A stretch of 64,000 bases of DNA from Cyclobacteriaceae bacterium (GTDB taxonomy: Bacteria > Bacteroidota > Bacteroidia > Cytophagales > Cyclobacteriaceae): NCBI GenBank assembly GCA_021648745.1, contig JAKISE010000004.1:4607-68606 (forward strand), given 5' to 3'. Below are positions 43,780 to 52,188 of this stretch, piece after piece. The notes under the pieces were generated by a model. That model searched no databases and had not been told where the DNA came from. It saw nothing but the letters and a program-made list of their open reading frames with translations. The position numbers and the translations under genes are program-made. The first letter of the stretch is position 1; every line of letters starts with the position of its first letter.

Positions 43780-44640
43780 ATGGCACGTGAAAGTATGACT
43801 GAAATGCTTCAAAATGCTCGTGATGGGAAATACGGGGTGGCAGCGTTTAATATTCTTGATTATAGCAGCTTTAAAGTTGTGGTAGAAACGGCTAATGAAC
43901 TGGAAGCTCCTGTAATAGTGCAGACTTCAGTAAAAACTATTAATCTTTGGGGTTATGATGCAATTGCATCTTGGTACAAGGAATTGACAAAAAATGCATC
44001 TGTTCCAGTGGCTTTACATGTAGATCACTGTACTGATTTAGAGGTTATAAAAAATTGTATTAAAGCAGGATGGTCTTCTGTAATGATAGATGCTTCTTCT
44101 AAACCATTTGAAGAAAATCTAGAAATATCAAGGAAGGTAGTTGAATTGGCTTCGGCTGCAAACGTAAGTGTTGAAGCCGAGTTGGGAGAAATTGGAGGTG
44201 TAGAAGATGACCTCATTATTGAAGAGGAGGATGCAACATTAGCTGATCCTGCAAAAGCCAAAATATTTTGCGAAGAACTTGACTTGGCTGTTTTTGCACC
44301 TGCCATTGGTACGGCTCATGGTGTGTATAGTGGAGAGCCCAAAATTGCATTTGACCGAATCGAAGAAATTGCTAAGACAACAGGCGTGCCCCTTGCTTTA
44401 CATGGTGGAACAGGCCTTTCTGACGAGGTATTTAAAAAATGTATAGGAATGGGTTGTGCCAAAGTAAATATTTCAACGCAACTTAAACACACCTATATTA
44501 ATTCGTTTACAGATTTCAAAAAAGAAAACCCCAATTTATTCGAACCGGTAAAATTTATTGAATATCAGATAAAAAGATTAAAGAATGATGTAAAGGAAAA
44601 TATTATTCTTTTTGGAGGTGCTGGTAAAGCCAGAACTTGA
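43780..44640 (+). CDS. Class II (zinc) fructose/tagatose-bisphosphate-type aldolase
   Basis: A 286-aa aldolase of the GatY/KbaY/IolJ group. Zinc and substrate residues appear in ALHVDHCTDLEVIKN, VEAELGEIGGVEDD, IGTAHGVYSGEP and LHGGTGLSDEVFKKCIGMG. The family splits a phosphorylated ketose or keto-acid into DHAP and an aldehyde. Near the PfkB kinase it probably cleaves that enzyme's product; the exact sugar is not determined. Confidence 0.9.
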   Translation: MARESMTEMLQNARDGKYGVAAFNILDYSSFKVVVETANELEAPVIVQTSVKTINLWGYDAIASWYKELTKNASVPVALHVDHCTDLEVIKNCIKAGWSSVMIDASSKPFEENLEISRKVVELASAANVSVEAELGEIGGVEDDLIIEEEDATLADPAKAKIFCEELDLAVFAPAIGTAHGVYSGEPKIAFDRIEEIAKTTGVPLALHGGTGLSDEVFKKCIGMGCAKVNISTQLKHTYINSFTDFKKENPNLFEPVKFIEYQIKRLKNDVKENIILFGGAGKART

Positions 44641-44689
44641 AAACACACGAAAGTAAGTGGATAATTTTTTTGCAATTATTATATAAAAT

Positions 44690-45400
44690 ATGAAAGCACT
44701 AATATTTGATTGTGATGGTGTACTTGTAGACACCGAACGAGATGGACATCGGGTGGCTTTTAACAAGGCATTTGCCAGCAAAGCAATCAATATCGAATGG
44801 AGCGTGTCTCAATATGGAGAGTTGGTTAAAGTTGCGGGTGGAAAAGAGCGAATGAAATCTTTTTTTGACGAACACGGCTGGCCCGATAATATAGGAGACC
44901 GTGAAGAGTTTATACTAGATATGCACAAGTTAAAAACTAAGATTTTTATGGATATCATAGAATCGGGTGAACTGGCATTGAGACCAGGCATTGCCAGGGT
45001 TGTGGATGAAGCGATTAGAGAGGGGCTAAAATTAGCAGTATGTTCTACTTCAAATGAAAAAGCAGTAACCTTAATTGTTGAAAAACTTTTAGGGCCTGAA
45101 AGGCGAAAACACTTTGATACAATACTTGCAGGAGATGTGGTTTCTAGAAAGAAGCCTGACCCAGAAATATACAATTTGGTACTTCATAAATTGTCTTTAA
45201 AACCCCAGGATTGTGTTGTGATCGAGGACAGTAGAAATGGCTTTTTAGCCGCTCATTCTGCAGAAATACATTGCCTCATTACAACAAATGGCTATACAAG
45301 CCAAGATGATTTTACTGGTGCAGATATGATTGTTCCTGAATTGGGAGACCTCCCCAATGACATAGTTACAATAAATGATTTAATAAAACTTACAACTTAA
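44690..45400 (+). CDS. HAD phosphatase, CbbY-like
   Basis: A 236-aa HAD-IA enzyme with motif I IFDCDGVLVDTERDGHRVAF and the cap domain, motif II CSTSNEKA, Lys in SRKKPDPEIY and motif IV CVVIEDSRNGFLAAH. The phrase DTERDGHRVAFN is typical of CbbY, a xylulose-1,5-bisphosphate phosphatase in phototrophs. Here there is no Rubisco, so it may remove an inhibitory bisphosphate or act on a pathway intermediate. Confidence 0.85.
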   Translation: MKALIFDCDGVLVDTERDGHRVAFNKAFASKAINIEWSVSQYGELVKVAGGKERMKSFFDEHGWPDNIGDREEFILDMHKLKTKIFMDIIESGELALRPGIARVVDEAIREGLKLAVCSTSNEKAVTLIVEKLLGPERRKHFDTILAGDVVSRKKPDPEIYNLVLHKLSLKPQDCVVIEDSRNGFLAAHSAEIHCLITTNGYTSQDDFTGADMIVPELGDLPNDIVTINDLIKLTT

Positions 45401-45410
45401 TTATAATACG

Positions 45411-46055
45411 ATGAAAATATTTATAGACACTGGTGATGTCGAAGCAATCAGAAGAGCATATGATACTGGAATGGTTGATGGAGTGACCACAAATCCAACA
45501 CATATTGCTAATTCTGGCAGACCATTTAAAGAAGTAATTAAAGAAATTTGTTCAATAGTTCCAGGGCCTGTAAGTGCTGAAGCTATGGGAAGTAATGCAG
45601 AACAACTAGTTCAGGCAGCGGAGGATATAGCTCAAATTGCTGATAACATTGTTATTAAAATTCCAATGAACGTTGAAGGATTAAAGGCCGTACCAGTATT
45701 GGAAGATAAAGGAATAAAGACAAATGTTACCATGATTTTTTCTTCAACTCAATGTGCATTGGCTATGAAAGCAGGAGCTACTTTTGTCAGCATTGTCTTG
45801 TCAAGATTAGATGCGATAGCAAATGAAAGTGACATTCTTATAGAAGATTCGATGATGATAAAAAGCAACTTTAATTTCAAATCGGAAGTCTTAGCAGCAA
45901 GCTTAAAAACTCAAAACCATGCCCTCTCATGTTTTCGTGCAGGAGCAGATATTATTACTATTCCAGAATCATTACTTTTTCAAATGTATAAACATTCGCT
46001 TACAACTGAAGGGCTAGCCCAGTTTGAAAAGGATTGGCTAAAAGTTGCTCAATAA
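45411..46055 (+). CDS. Transaldolase-family protein (FSA/TalC type)
   Basis: A 214-aa single-domain TIM barrel, the short form of transaldolase/fructose-6-phosphate aldolase. It begins MKIFIDTGDVEAIRRAYD, includes VDGVTTNPTHIANSGRPF and the Schiff-base Lys in NIVIKIPMNVEGLKAV, then NVTMIFSSTQCALAMKAGAT. It could transfer or release a three-carbon unit. With a class II aldolase in the same operon, two separate aldol steps are implied. Starts 10 bp after the phosphatase gene. Confidence 0.9.
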   Translation: MKIFIDTGDVEAIRRAYDTGMVDGVTTNPTHIANSGRPFKEVIKEICSIVPGPVSAEAMGSNAEQLVQAAEDIAQIADNIVIKIPMNVEGLKAVPVLEDKGIKTNVTMIFSSTQCALAMKAGATFVSIVLSRLDAIANESDILIEDSMMIKSNFNFKSEVLAASLKTQNHALSCFRAGADIITIPESLLFQMYKHSLTTEGLAQFEKDWLKVAQ

Positions 46056-46124
46056 AGGTTCTCATTTAGGTTGCTAAATGAAGCTTACTTAATATCGTTA
46101 AATAATAATAATAATAATCAACAA

Positions 46125-46475
46125 ATGAAAAGAAGTGCTAAAATAATCAATCGTCCTTGGGGAAGATACCTAGAATACGCAAGAAACGAACCTTGTACAG
46201 TTTGGATAGTAGAAATGAATGCCAAAGAAGAAGGCAGTCTTCAATCTCATGAGAACTTCGATGAACTTTGGACAATGCTTACAGATGGTGGAGAAGTGCA
46301 GGTTGGGGAAGAAATTTTTCAGGCTAAGGCTGGAGATGAATTTTTTATCCCAAGAGGAACTAAACACCGATTAAGTAATAAGAGTGATCAACAACTTAGA
46401 ATGTTTGAAGTGACTTACGGTGATGTGCAGGATGAAGATAAGGTAAGGTATAGTGACAAGTACGGTAGATCTTAA
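46125..46475 (+). CDS. Cupin-domain protein (mannose-6-phosphate isomerase type II-like)
   Basis: A 116-aa single cupin. RPWGRYLEYARNEPCTVWIV and AKEEGSLQSHENFDELWTML then GDEFFIPRGTKHRLSN give the two cupin motifs with His and Glu metal ligands. Related proteins isomerise sugar phosphates or bind sugars. I chose the ATG at 46125 as the first that gives the family start; 18 codons are open upstream. Confidence 0.8.
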   Translation: MKRSAKIINRPWGRYLEYARNEPCTVWIVEMNAKEEGSLQSHENFDELWTMLTDGGEVQVGEEIFQAKAGDEFFIPRGTKHRLSNKSDQQLRMFEVTYGDVQDEDKVRYSDKYGRS

Positions 46476-46511
46476 TCTACATACTTTTTACGCAAGAACA
46501 ATAAAAGTATA

Positions 46512-47489
46512 ATGACAAATAGTGTAAAACCTGTATTGTGTATTGGTGACCTTGTAGCCGATATTTCTACAAGCCCTGTCTCCCAAATTCCATTGCCTGG
46601 CGAACCAATCATCACTGATAATATCTCTGTAATGCCCGGTGGAAATTCTTTAAATACTGCTGTAGCTTTATCTCGCATGGGCGATAAAGTTACAATTGGC
46701 GGAAGTGTAGGAGACGATGTGCTTGGAAATTTATTGCTCCAAGAATTAAAAGAATTGGGCTTGGATACACGTGGCGTTAAAAACGAAAAAGATGGTTTTA
46801 CAGCCTCAACAATAATTCTAAATGTAGAGAAGGAAGACAGGCGTTATATAATGAATTTAGGTGTCGGAGCCACCTTTACTGGTAAGAACGTGTTGTCATT
46901 CGATTTAATACCCGAAAATGGAGTGGTATTAGTTGGAGGGTATTTAAAACTACCGGCATGGGATGATGCTCATTTAGAAAAATTTTTAAAAGAAGCGAAA
47001 AGGAAGGGTAATAAGATCATATTAAATGTATGTATTGTAGAAAATAATAATGTTGACCCCAAAAGAGTAGTTCCATTGCTTAAATACGTAGATATTTTTT
47101 TACCCAATGAAGATGAGGCTCGTTCTATTACTGATGAAAAAAGTATTACTCAACAGGCAGAACGGCTCCATTTAGCAGGAGCAAAAAATGTAGTGATCAC
47201 AAAAGGAAATAAAGGATTATACGCTAGTGATGGAAAATCTTATATAAACATGGGCACTTTTAAGGTTACTACTGTGGATCCCTCGGGTTGTGGTGATTGC
47301 TTTACGGCAGGGCTTATTGCTGCACTTCGTAGAGGGTGGGAAATTATACCTATGCTAAAATTTGGTAGTGCAGTTGGTGCATTGAGTGCAACAGCATTAG
47401 GTTGTACTGTAGGTGTACCATTGTTTGATGAGGTTAGCCGTTTTATGGAAAGCAACAAAATAGAAATATCAGTTTCTGATGTTGTTTAA
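46512..47489 (+). CDS. PfkB-family carbohydrate kinase
   Basis: A 325-aa ribokinase-like sugar kinase. The N-terminal signature is VMPGGNSLNTAVALSRMGDK then VTIGGSVGDDVLG; the C-terminal signature VDPSGCGDCFTAGLIAAL contains the catalytic Asp in the GxGD motif. Family members phosphorylate ribose, 2-keto-3-deoxygluconate, fructose-1-phosphate, or 5-dehydro-2-deoxygluconate in inositol breakdown. Acts before an aldolase in most such operons. Substrate unresolved. Confidence 0.92.
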   Translation: MTNSVKPVLCIGDLVADISTSPVSQIPLPGEPIITDNISVMPGGNSLNTAVALSRMGDKVTIGGSVGDDVLGNLLLQELKELGLDTRGVKNEKDGFTASTIILNVEKEDRRYIMNLGVGATFTGKNVLSFDLIPENGVVLVGGYLKLPAWDDAHLEKFLKEAKRKGNKIILNVCIVENNNVDPKRVVPLLKYVDIFLPNEDEARSITDEKSITQQAERLHLAGAKNVVITKGNKGLYASDGKSYINMGTFKVTTVDPSGCGDCFTAGLIAALRRGWEIIPMLKFGSAVGALSATALGCTVGVPLFDEVSRFMESNKIEISVSDVV

Positions 47490-47530
47490 AATAATACGTA
47501 TGATTACCATTCTTCAATAAACAAGTACAG

Positions 47531-48595
47531 ATGAAAAAGATAAAAGGACCTGGAATATTTCTTGCACAATTTTTAAGAGACGAGCCTCCATACAACAGCC
47601 TTTTAGATATAGGTAAATGGGTAGCCTCACTTGGATATAAAGGGGTGCAAATACCTACATGGGACCAAAGAGTATTTGATTTAAGTGCAGCGGCAGAATC
47701 AACCGATTATTGTTCAGAATTAAAGGGGAGCCTTCAAGAAATAGGACTCGAGCTGACAGAACTTTCTTCACACTTACAAGGTCAGGTGCTGGCGATGAAT
47801 AAAACGTACAAAACTTCTTTTTCGCCCTTTTACCCAAAAAAATTAAATGATAAGGAAATTGTAGACTGGGCAACAGACCAACTCAAAAAAACAATTATAG
47901 CATCTTCTAATATGGGATTGTCTGCGATACCAGTTCTTTCTGGCGGATTTGCTTGGCATATGGTTTACCCGTGGCCACAGCAGCCAGACGGATTGATTGA
48001 TGAATCTTTTGAGGAATTGTTTAAACGATGGAAGCCTATCTTAGATTTTGCCCATGAGCATGGCATTAAGATGGCTTTTGAACTCCATCCGGGTTCGGAT
48101 ATATTTGATGGGGCAACATTCGAAAGGTTTTTGGAAACTTCAAGCAGCCATCCAGCAATTGGTATCAATTATGACCCTAGCCACCTGATACTTCAACAAC
48201 TAGATTACTGCCGTTTTATAGAATTATATGGCGAATATATAGTTTCATTTCATGTAAAAGATGCTGAATTCGTTCCAAACGGGCGAGTAGGAGTATATGG
48301 AGGATATGAGCCATGGCACAAAAGAGCAGGGCGGTTCCGCTCCCTCGGAGATGGTCAGGTAGATTTTAAAAGAATCTTTACTTTACTAGCTGGGTTGGGC
48401 TATGAAGGGTGGGCAGTACTAGAGTGGGAGTCTTTTTTAAAGAGCCCAGAACAAGGTGCTCTTGAGGGAGCTCCGTTTATTATGAAGCATATAATTGAAA
48501 CTACCAATATCGAATTCGATGACTTTGTTGGTGCTAAAACTAACAGGAAAATTAATAGAAAAATTTTAGGAATAGATGATTTTGATACACAGTAA
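47531..48595 (+). CDS. Sugar phosphate isomerase/epimerase (xylose isomerase-like TIM barrel)
   Basis: A 354-aa AP-endonuclease-2/xylose-isomerase-like barrel. Metal ligands are suggested by GIKMAFELHPGSDIFDGATF (Glu), IGINYDPSHLILQQLDY (Asp, His), VSFHVKDAEF and WAVLEWES (Glu). Families of this fold, such as IolE/IolI and 3-keto-sugar lyases, often accompany Gfo/Idh/MocA oxidoreductases, as with the next gene. No signal peptide. The reaction could be an isomerisation or a keto-sugar elimination. Confidence 0.88.
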   Translation: MKKIKGPGIFLAQFLRDEPPYNSLLDIGKWVASLGYKGVQIPTWDQRVFDLSAAAESTDYCSELKGSLQEIGLELTELSSHLQGQVLAMNKTYKTSFSPFYPKKLNDKEIVDWATDQLKKTIIASSNMGLSAIPVLSGGFAWHMVYPWPQQPDGLIDESFEELFKRWKPILDFAHEHGIKMAFELHPGSDIFDGATFERFLETSSSHPAIGINYDPSHLILQQLDYCRFIELYGEYIVSFHVKDAEFVPNGRVGVYGGYEPWHKRAGRFRSLGDGQVDFKRIFTLLAGLGYEGWAVLEWESFLKSPEQGALEGAPFIMKHIIETTNIEFDDFVGAKTNRKINRKILGIDDFDTQ

Positions 48596-48679
48596 ATGAT
48601 GCTAAAACTAATATAATTCTATGCGCTCAGAGGATGAGAATCATGGCAAACTAGTTATTGTATTTGAATAAAAAATAGA

Positions 48680-49810
48680 ATGAAAAAAGAAATAAATGTT
48701 GGGATTATTGGAGCATCATTTATGGGTAAGGCACATAGCAATGCTTACTTAGATGTGTCGCATTATTTTGATTTGCCTGTGAAACCGGTAATGAAAGTTG
48801 CCTGCGATAAAAATCCTGAGTCCTTAGATCTGTTAGTTGGTCAGTACGGTTGGCAGGAAAGGGAATCTTCGTGGGAAAGGCTAGTTGAAAGAGATGACAT
48901 TGATCTTATCGACATTTGCACACCTAACATGTACCACAAAGAAATAGCCATAGCAGCGGCCAAAAATGGGAAACATGTGATTTGCGAAAAACCTCTTTGC
49001 ATGAATGCTAACGAAGCTAAGGAGATGTTAGCTGCTGCTGAAAAGGCAGGAGTTAAGCACATGACGGCCTTCAATTATAGAAAAATTCCTGCGATAGCTT
49101 TGGCTAAAAAATTAATTGATTCTGGAAAAATCGGAAAAATCCACCATTTCAACGCAGTATATTACCAAGACTGGTTAGTTGATCCAGATTTTCCTTTTGT
49201 GTGGCGACATGATTTGAAAGCTGGAGGCTCGGGAGCCCATGGTGATATGAATGCCCACACCATTGATCTAGCAAGGTTTCTTGTGGGAGAAGTAAGTGCT
49301 GTTTCTGCTTTGGACAAGGTGTTTATTGAGGAGCGTAAAAAAAGTGATGGCAGTGGTTCGGCAAAAGTTACTGCTGATGATGCTATGGTATTTCTTGCAA
49401 AGTTTGATTGTGGGGCAATAGGTAACTTTATGGCAACAAGGTTTGCAACGGGCAGGAAAAACTATCTTCGTATCGAAATTTTTGGCAGTGAAGGAGCTCT
49501 TTCATTTAACCTCGAAAATCTAAATGAGTTAGACTATTTTTCTCGTCAGGATGATGTAGAAACACAAGGGTTTAGAAAGATATTAGTTACAGAGCAAGAG
49601 CACCCTTATATGCAGATGTGGTGGCCTCCAGGTCATATCATAGGCTGGGAGCATACATTTATTCATGAGATAGGGGATTTGCTTCTTGCCATTGGCAAGG
49701 AAGAAGATGTAAAGCCTAATTTTTATGATGGCTTTAAGTGCCAACAAGTACTTGATGCAGTGCTTTATTCTGCAACAAACCAAAAATGGGTTGAGGTACC
49801 AGATTTCTGA
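48680..49810 (+). CDS. Gfo/Idh/MocA family oxidoreductase
   Basis: A 376-aa NAD(P)-dependent dehydrogenase with Rossmann motif VGIIGASFMGKAHSNAYL, the conserved EKPLCMNANEAKEMLAAA and a C-terminal alpha/beta substrate domain (GSGAHGDMNAHTIDLARFLV supplies the likely catalytic His/Asp). The GDMNAHTIDLARFL pattern is shared with inositol- and glucose-oxidising relatives. No signal peptide, so it acts in the cytosol, probably oxidising a sugar or cyclitol to a keto compound. Confidence 0.92.
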   Translation: MKKEINVGIIGASFMGKAHSNAYLDVSHYFDLPVKPVMKVACDKNPESLDLLVGQYGWQERESSWERLVERDDIDLIDICTPNMYHKEIAIAAAKNGKHVICEKPLCMNANEAKEMLAAAEKAGVKHMTAFNYRKIPAIALAKKLIDSGKIGKIHHFNAVYYQDWLVDPDFPFVWRHDLKAGGSGAHGDMNAHTIDLARFLVGEVSAVSALDKVFIEERKKSDGSGSAKVTADDAMVFLAKFDCGAIGNFMATRFATGRKNYLRIEIFGSEGALSFNLENLNELDYFSRQDDVETQGFRKILVTEQEHPYMQMWWPPGHIIGWEHTFIHEIGDLLLAIGKEEDVKPNFYDGFKCQQVLDAVLYSATNQKWVEVPDF

Positions 49811-49959
49811 GTTCAAAGAAAATAGCCTGATTTTGAAAGTAATCCATCACTTATTGTAATAGCTATTAGTCTGAGGTAATTTTTTAAGAATCATTAGTTG
49901 TTGAATAAATAATGCTACTAGTTAAAATTATTGGTGAAAGGAAACTAAAATAATATACC

Positions 49960-51471
49960 ATGAAACTGGACTTTTTAAAAATGAAAGATAGTAATGAGAC
50001 AAAATGGGTATTTTGGACCTGTTTTATCGCACTCGTAGCTACGTCATTCGGGTTTATTATTCGGGCTCAAATTCTTGGAGACCTCCAAATACATTTTAAT
50101 TTAAGCGAAACCCAAAAAGGAGAAATACTTGGGGTAGGCTTATGGCCTTTTGCCCTAAGTATTGTTCTTTTTAGTTTCATTATTGACAAAATTGGATATG
50201 GACGAAGTATGGTTTTTGCATTATCATGCCACATCACCTCTGCTATAGTTACAATTTTTGCTACCGGCTATGATATGCTTTATTGGGGCACATTTATTCT
50301 TGCTCTAGGTAATGGTGCTGTTGAAGCAGTGATAAATCCTGTTGTTGCTACTCTGTTTTCAAAAAATAAAGCAAAGTGGCTCAATATTCTTCATGCTGGG
50401 TGGCCTGGCGGAATGGTACTGGGAGGCACATTAATATTGATATTGATGCCTGATCTTGGCTGGCGTTGGAAAGTTGGGATAATTCTTATTCCAGTATTGG
50501 CTTACGGAATTATGTTGTTAAAAGTAACATTTCCAGTTCATGAGCGAGTGAAAGCTGGCATATCATTTAAAGCTATGCTCCAAGAATCAGGAGTGTTGGG
50601 GTTTGTTATTATTGAGTCATTAATGATTTGGGAATTGGGTCGTGTTTTTAATTGGCCTGTTTCTGTCGTATTAATAATTTCGTTTATATTGATTGTGGCA
50701 TACGGCCTGTATGTGCGAACGGCAGGTAAACCCTTGTTTATTATTCTCTTATTGATTATGATTCCCTTGGCTACCACAGAATTAGGTACGGATAGTTGGA
50801 TTACTGAGCTTGTAACACCAGTAATGAGTGATTTGGGACTACAAGCAGGTTGGGTGTTAGTTTACACTTCCTTATTAATGACCATACTGCGTTTTTCCGC
50901 AGGTCCTATAGTAGAAAAATTTAAACCACTTGGCCTTTTAGCCATCTGTAGTGTCATTGCTATTATTGGCCTAGTTTTCCTTTCCAAAACTACCGGAATT
51001 ATGATATTTGCCGCAGCAACCATTTATGGGATAGGGAAATCATTTTTTTGGCCTACTATGCTTGGTGTGGTTGCAGAGCGTTTTCCTAAAGGAGGTGCGC
51101 TAACACTTAATACAATCAGTGGAGTTGGAATGTTGAGCGTAGGTATTATTGGAGCCGCTTTTCTTGGTAATATTCAAGATCGGCAGATAGGACAAGACTT
51201 GGCTGCTACAAACCCAGCAGTATACGAACAGATTGTTGGAGATGAAAAAACGAGTGTTCTAGGCAATTATTATTCAATTGACCGGGAAAAAATAGCAGAA
51301 CTAGACAACGAAGGTGTGACGATTTTGAAAGATGCAACATCTGCGGCAAAGAAAAGCGCGCTTATGGCAGTAGCGATTTTCCCAGCTATTATGCTTGTTG
51401 GTTATCTTATTTTGATATTTTATTTTAAGTCAAAAGGAGGATATAAAATAGTACAAATTGATAAGACATAA
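49960..51471 (+). CDS. Major facilitator superfamily transporter
   Basis: A 503-aa inner-membrane transporter with about 12 hydrophobic segments (for example WVFWTCFIALVATSFGFI, GVLGFVIIESLMIWELG, LLAICSVIAIIGLVFLS, GKSFFWPTMLGVVAERFPKG). A hydrophilic insert near residues 410-460 (NPAVYEQIVGDEKTSV) separates the last helices. It lies last in the catabolic run and probably imports the substrate after outer-membrane passage by SusC. The nearest sugar-porter subgroup is not evident. Confidence 0.9.
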   Translation: MKLDFLKMKDSNETKWVFWTCFIALVATSFGFIIRAQILGDLQIHFNLSETQKGEILGVGLWPFALSIVLFSFIIDKIGYGRSMVFALSCHITSAIVTIFATGYDMLYWGTFILALGNGAVEAVINPVVATLFSKNKAKWLNILHAGWPGGMVLGGTLILILMPDLGWRWKVGIILIPVLAYGIMLLKVTFPVHERVKAGISFKAMLQESGVLGFVIIESLMIWELGRVFNWPVSVVLIISFILIVAYGLYVRTAGKPLFIILLLIMIPLATTELGTDSWITELVTPVMSDLGLQAGWVLVYTSLLMTILRFSAGPIVEKFKPLGLLAICSVIAIIGLVFLSKTTGIMIFAAATIYGIGKSFFWPTMLGVVAERFPKGGALTLNTISGVGMLSVGIIGAAFLGNIQDRQIGQDLAATNPAVYEQIVGDEKTSVLGNYYSIDREKIAELDNEGVTILKDATSAAKKSALMAVAIFPAIMLVGYLILIFYFKSKGGYKIVQIDKT

Positions 51472-51866
51472 TTTGTCAAACGAAGTACAACTATAGACGT
51501 CTTTTTCATGAGATAAGTCTGGGCTATAGTAACTTGATAATTCTGTTGAAATAAATATTGGTGGTGGATATGAATTTTATTGATTTTTTGTTTACTTGGT
51601 TGATTAGGGTCCAGAGAGTTCTTTGGGCCTTTTTTTATAGTTTTGGTCGTATAACTCCATTATTAAATGCATAAAAAAGCATGCAGAATAAAACCTATGC
51701 CATTGAGAATATAAAGGAGATGATAAACATGTTGAAATAATCACCTTCAGAATACAATGAGTCAAAATATAGCATCTTAGCAATTTGTTTCTGACAAAAC
51801 TGGTGGTTTCCAGTTGCTTTTCAATGAATCGGAATATCCATTGTGCCTGGTATTTTTTACCAAACT
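51472..51866. other. Convergent intergenic region
   Basis: Between the MFS gene and the minus-strand exported-protein run; contains no gene I accept. A minus-strand open frame (51604-51915) runs into the MITE and looks like chance. No clear terminator is seen after the MFS stop. Confidence 0.45.
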
Positions 51867-52039
51867 TTAAACCCGGATTATGCAATAGAATTCGTAATGA
51901 GAAGACAAAATGCAATAAATCAGAAGTTTATATTCGAAAAGCATAGCACCGTTATGGTTAAGAGGATAAACTTAGTAAAACGACTGATTTGCAGCAGTTT
52001 GTATTAGTAATAGAATTTCTATTGCATATTTCGGGTTAA
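51867..52039. mobile_element. MITE family B, copy 2 (173 bp)
   Basis: Identical to the copy at 7175-7347 at 171 of 173 positions by my reading (differences in GCACCGTTATGG and AACTTAGTAAAA). The inverted termini AACCCGGATTATGCAATAGA and AACCCGAAATATGCAATAGA are the same. The high identity implies recent movement. It sits in an intergenic space and breaks no gene. Confidence 0.85.
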
Positions 52040-52188
52040 ATAGAACCTAAGAAAAATGCCCGAAGCCTCCTTCAATCAACCAAGTAAAAAAATAAAGAGG
52101 AACTCCAGACATATAGATTTGAGCCTATAGCAGAGCAGAATTAAGTGAATGGTACAGCTACATAGTATTTCTAGTTGTGTTTGGTTTG

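Noticed and set aside
51604..51915. Minus-strand open frame of 103 codons reading into MITE B, with a transposase-like feel (QAQWIFRFIEKQ)
   Set aside because: It has no recognisable family, begins in intergenic sequence and enters the element by chance; composition is rich in Leu, Cys and Ser as for translated non-coding DNA.
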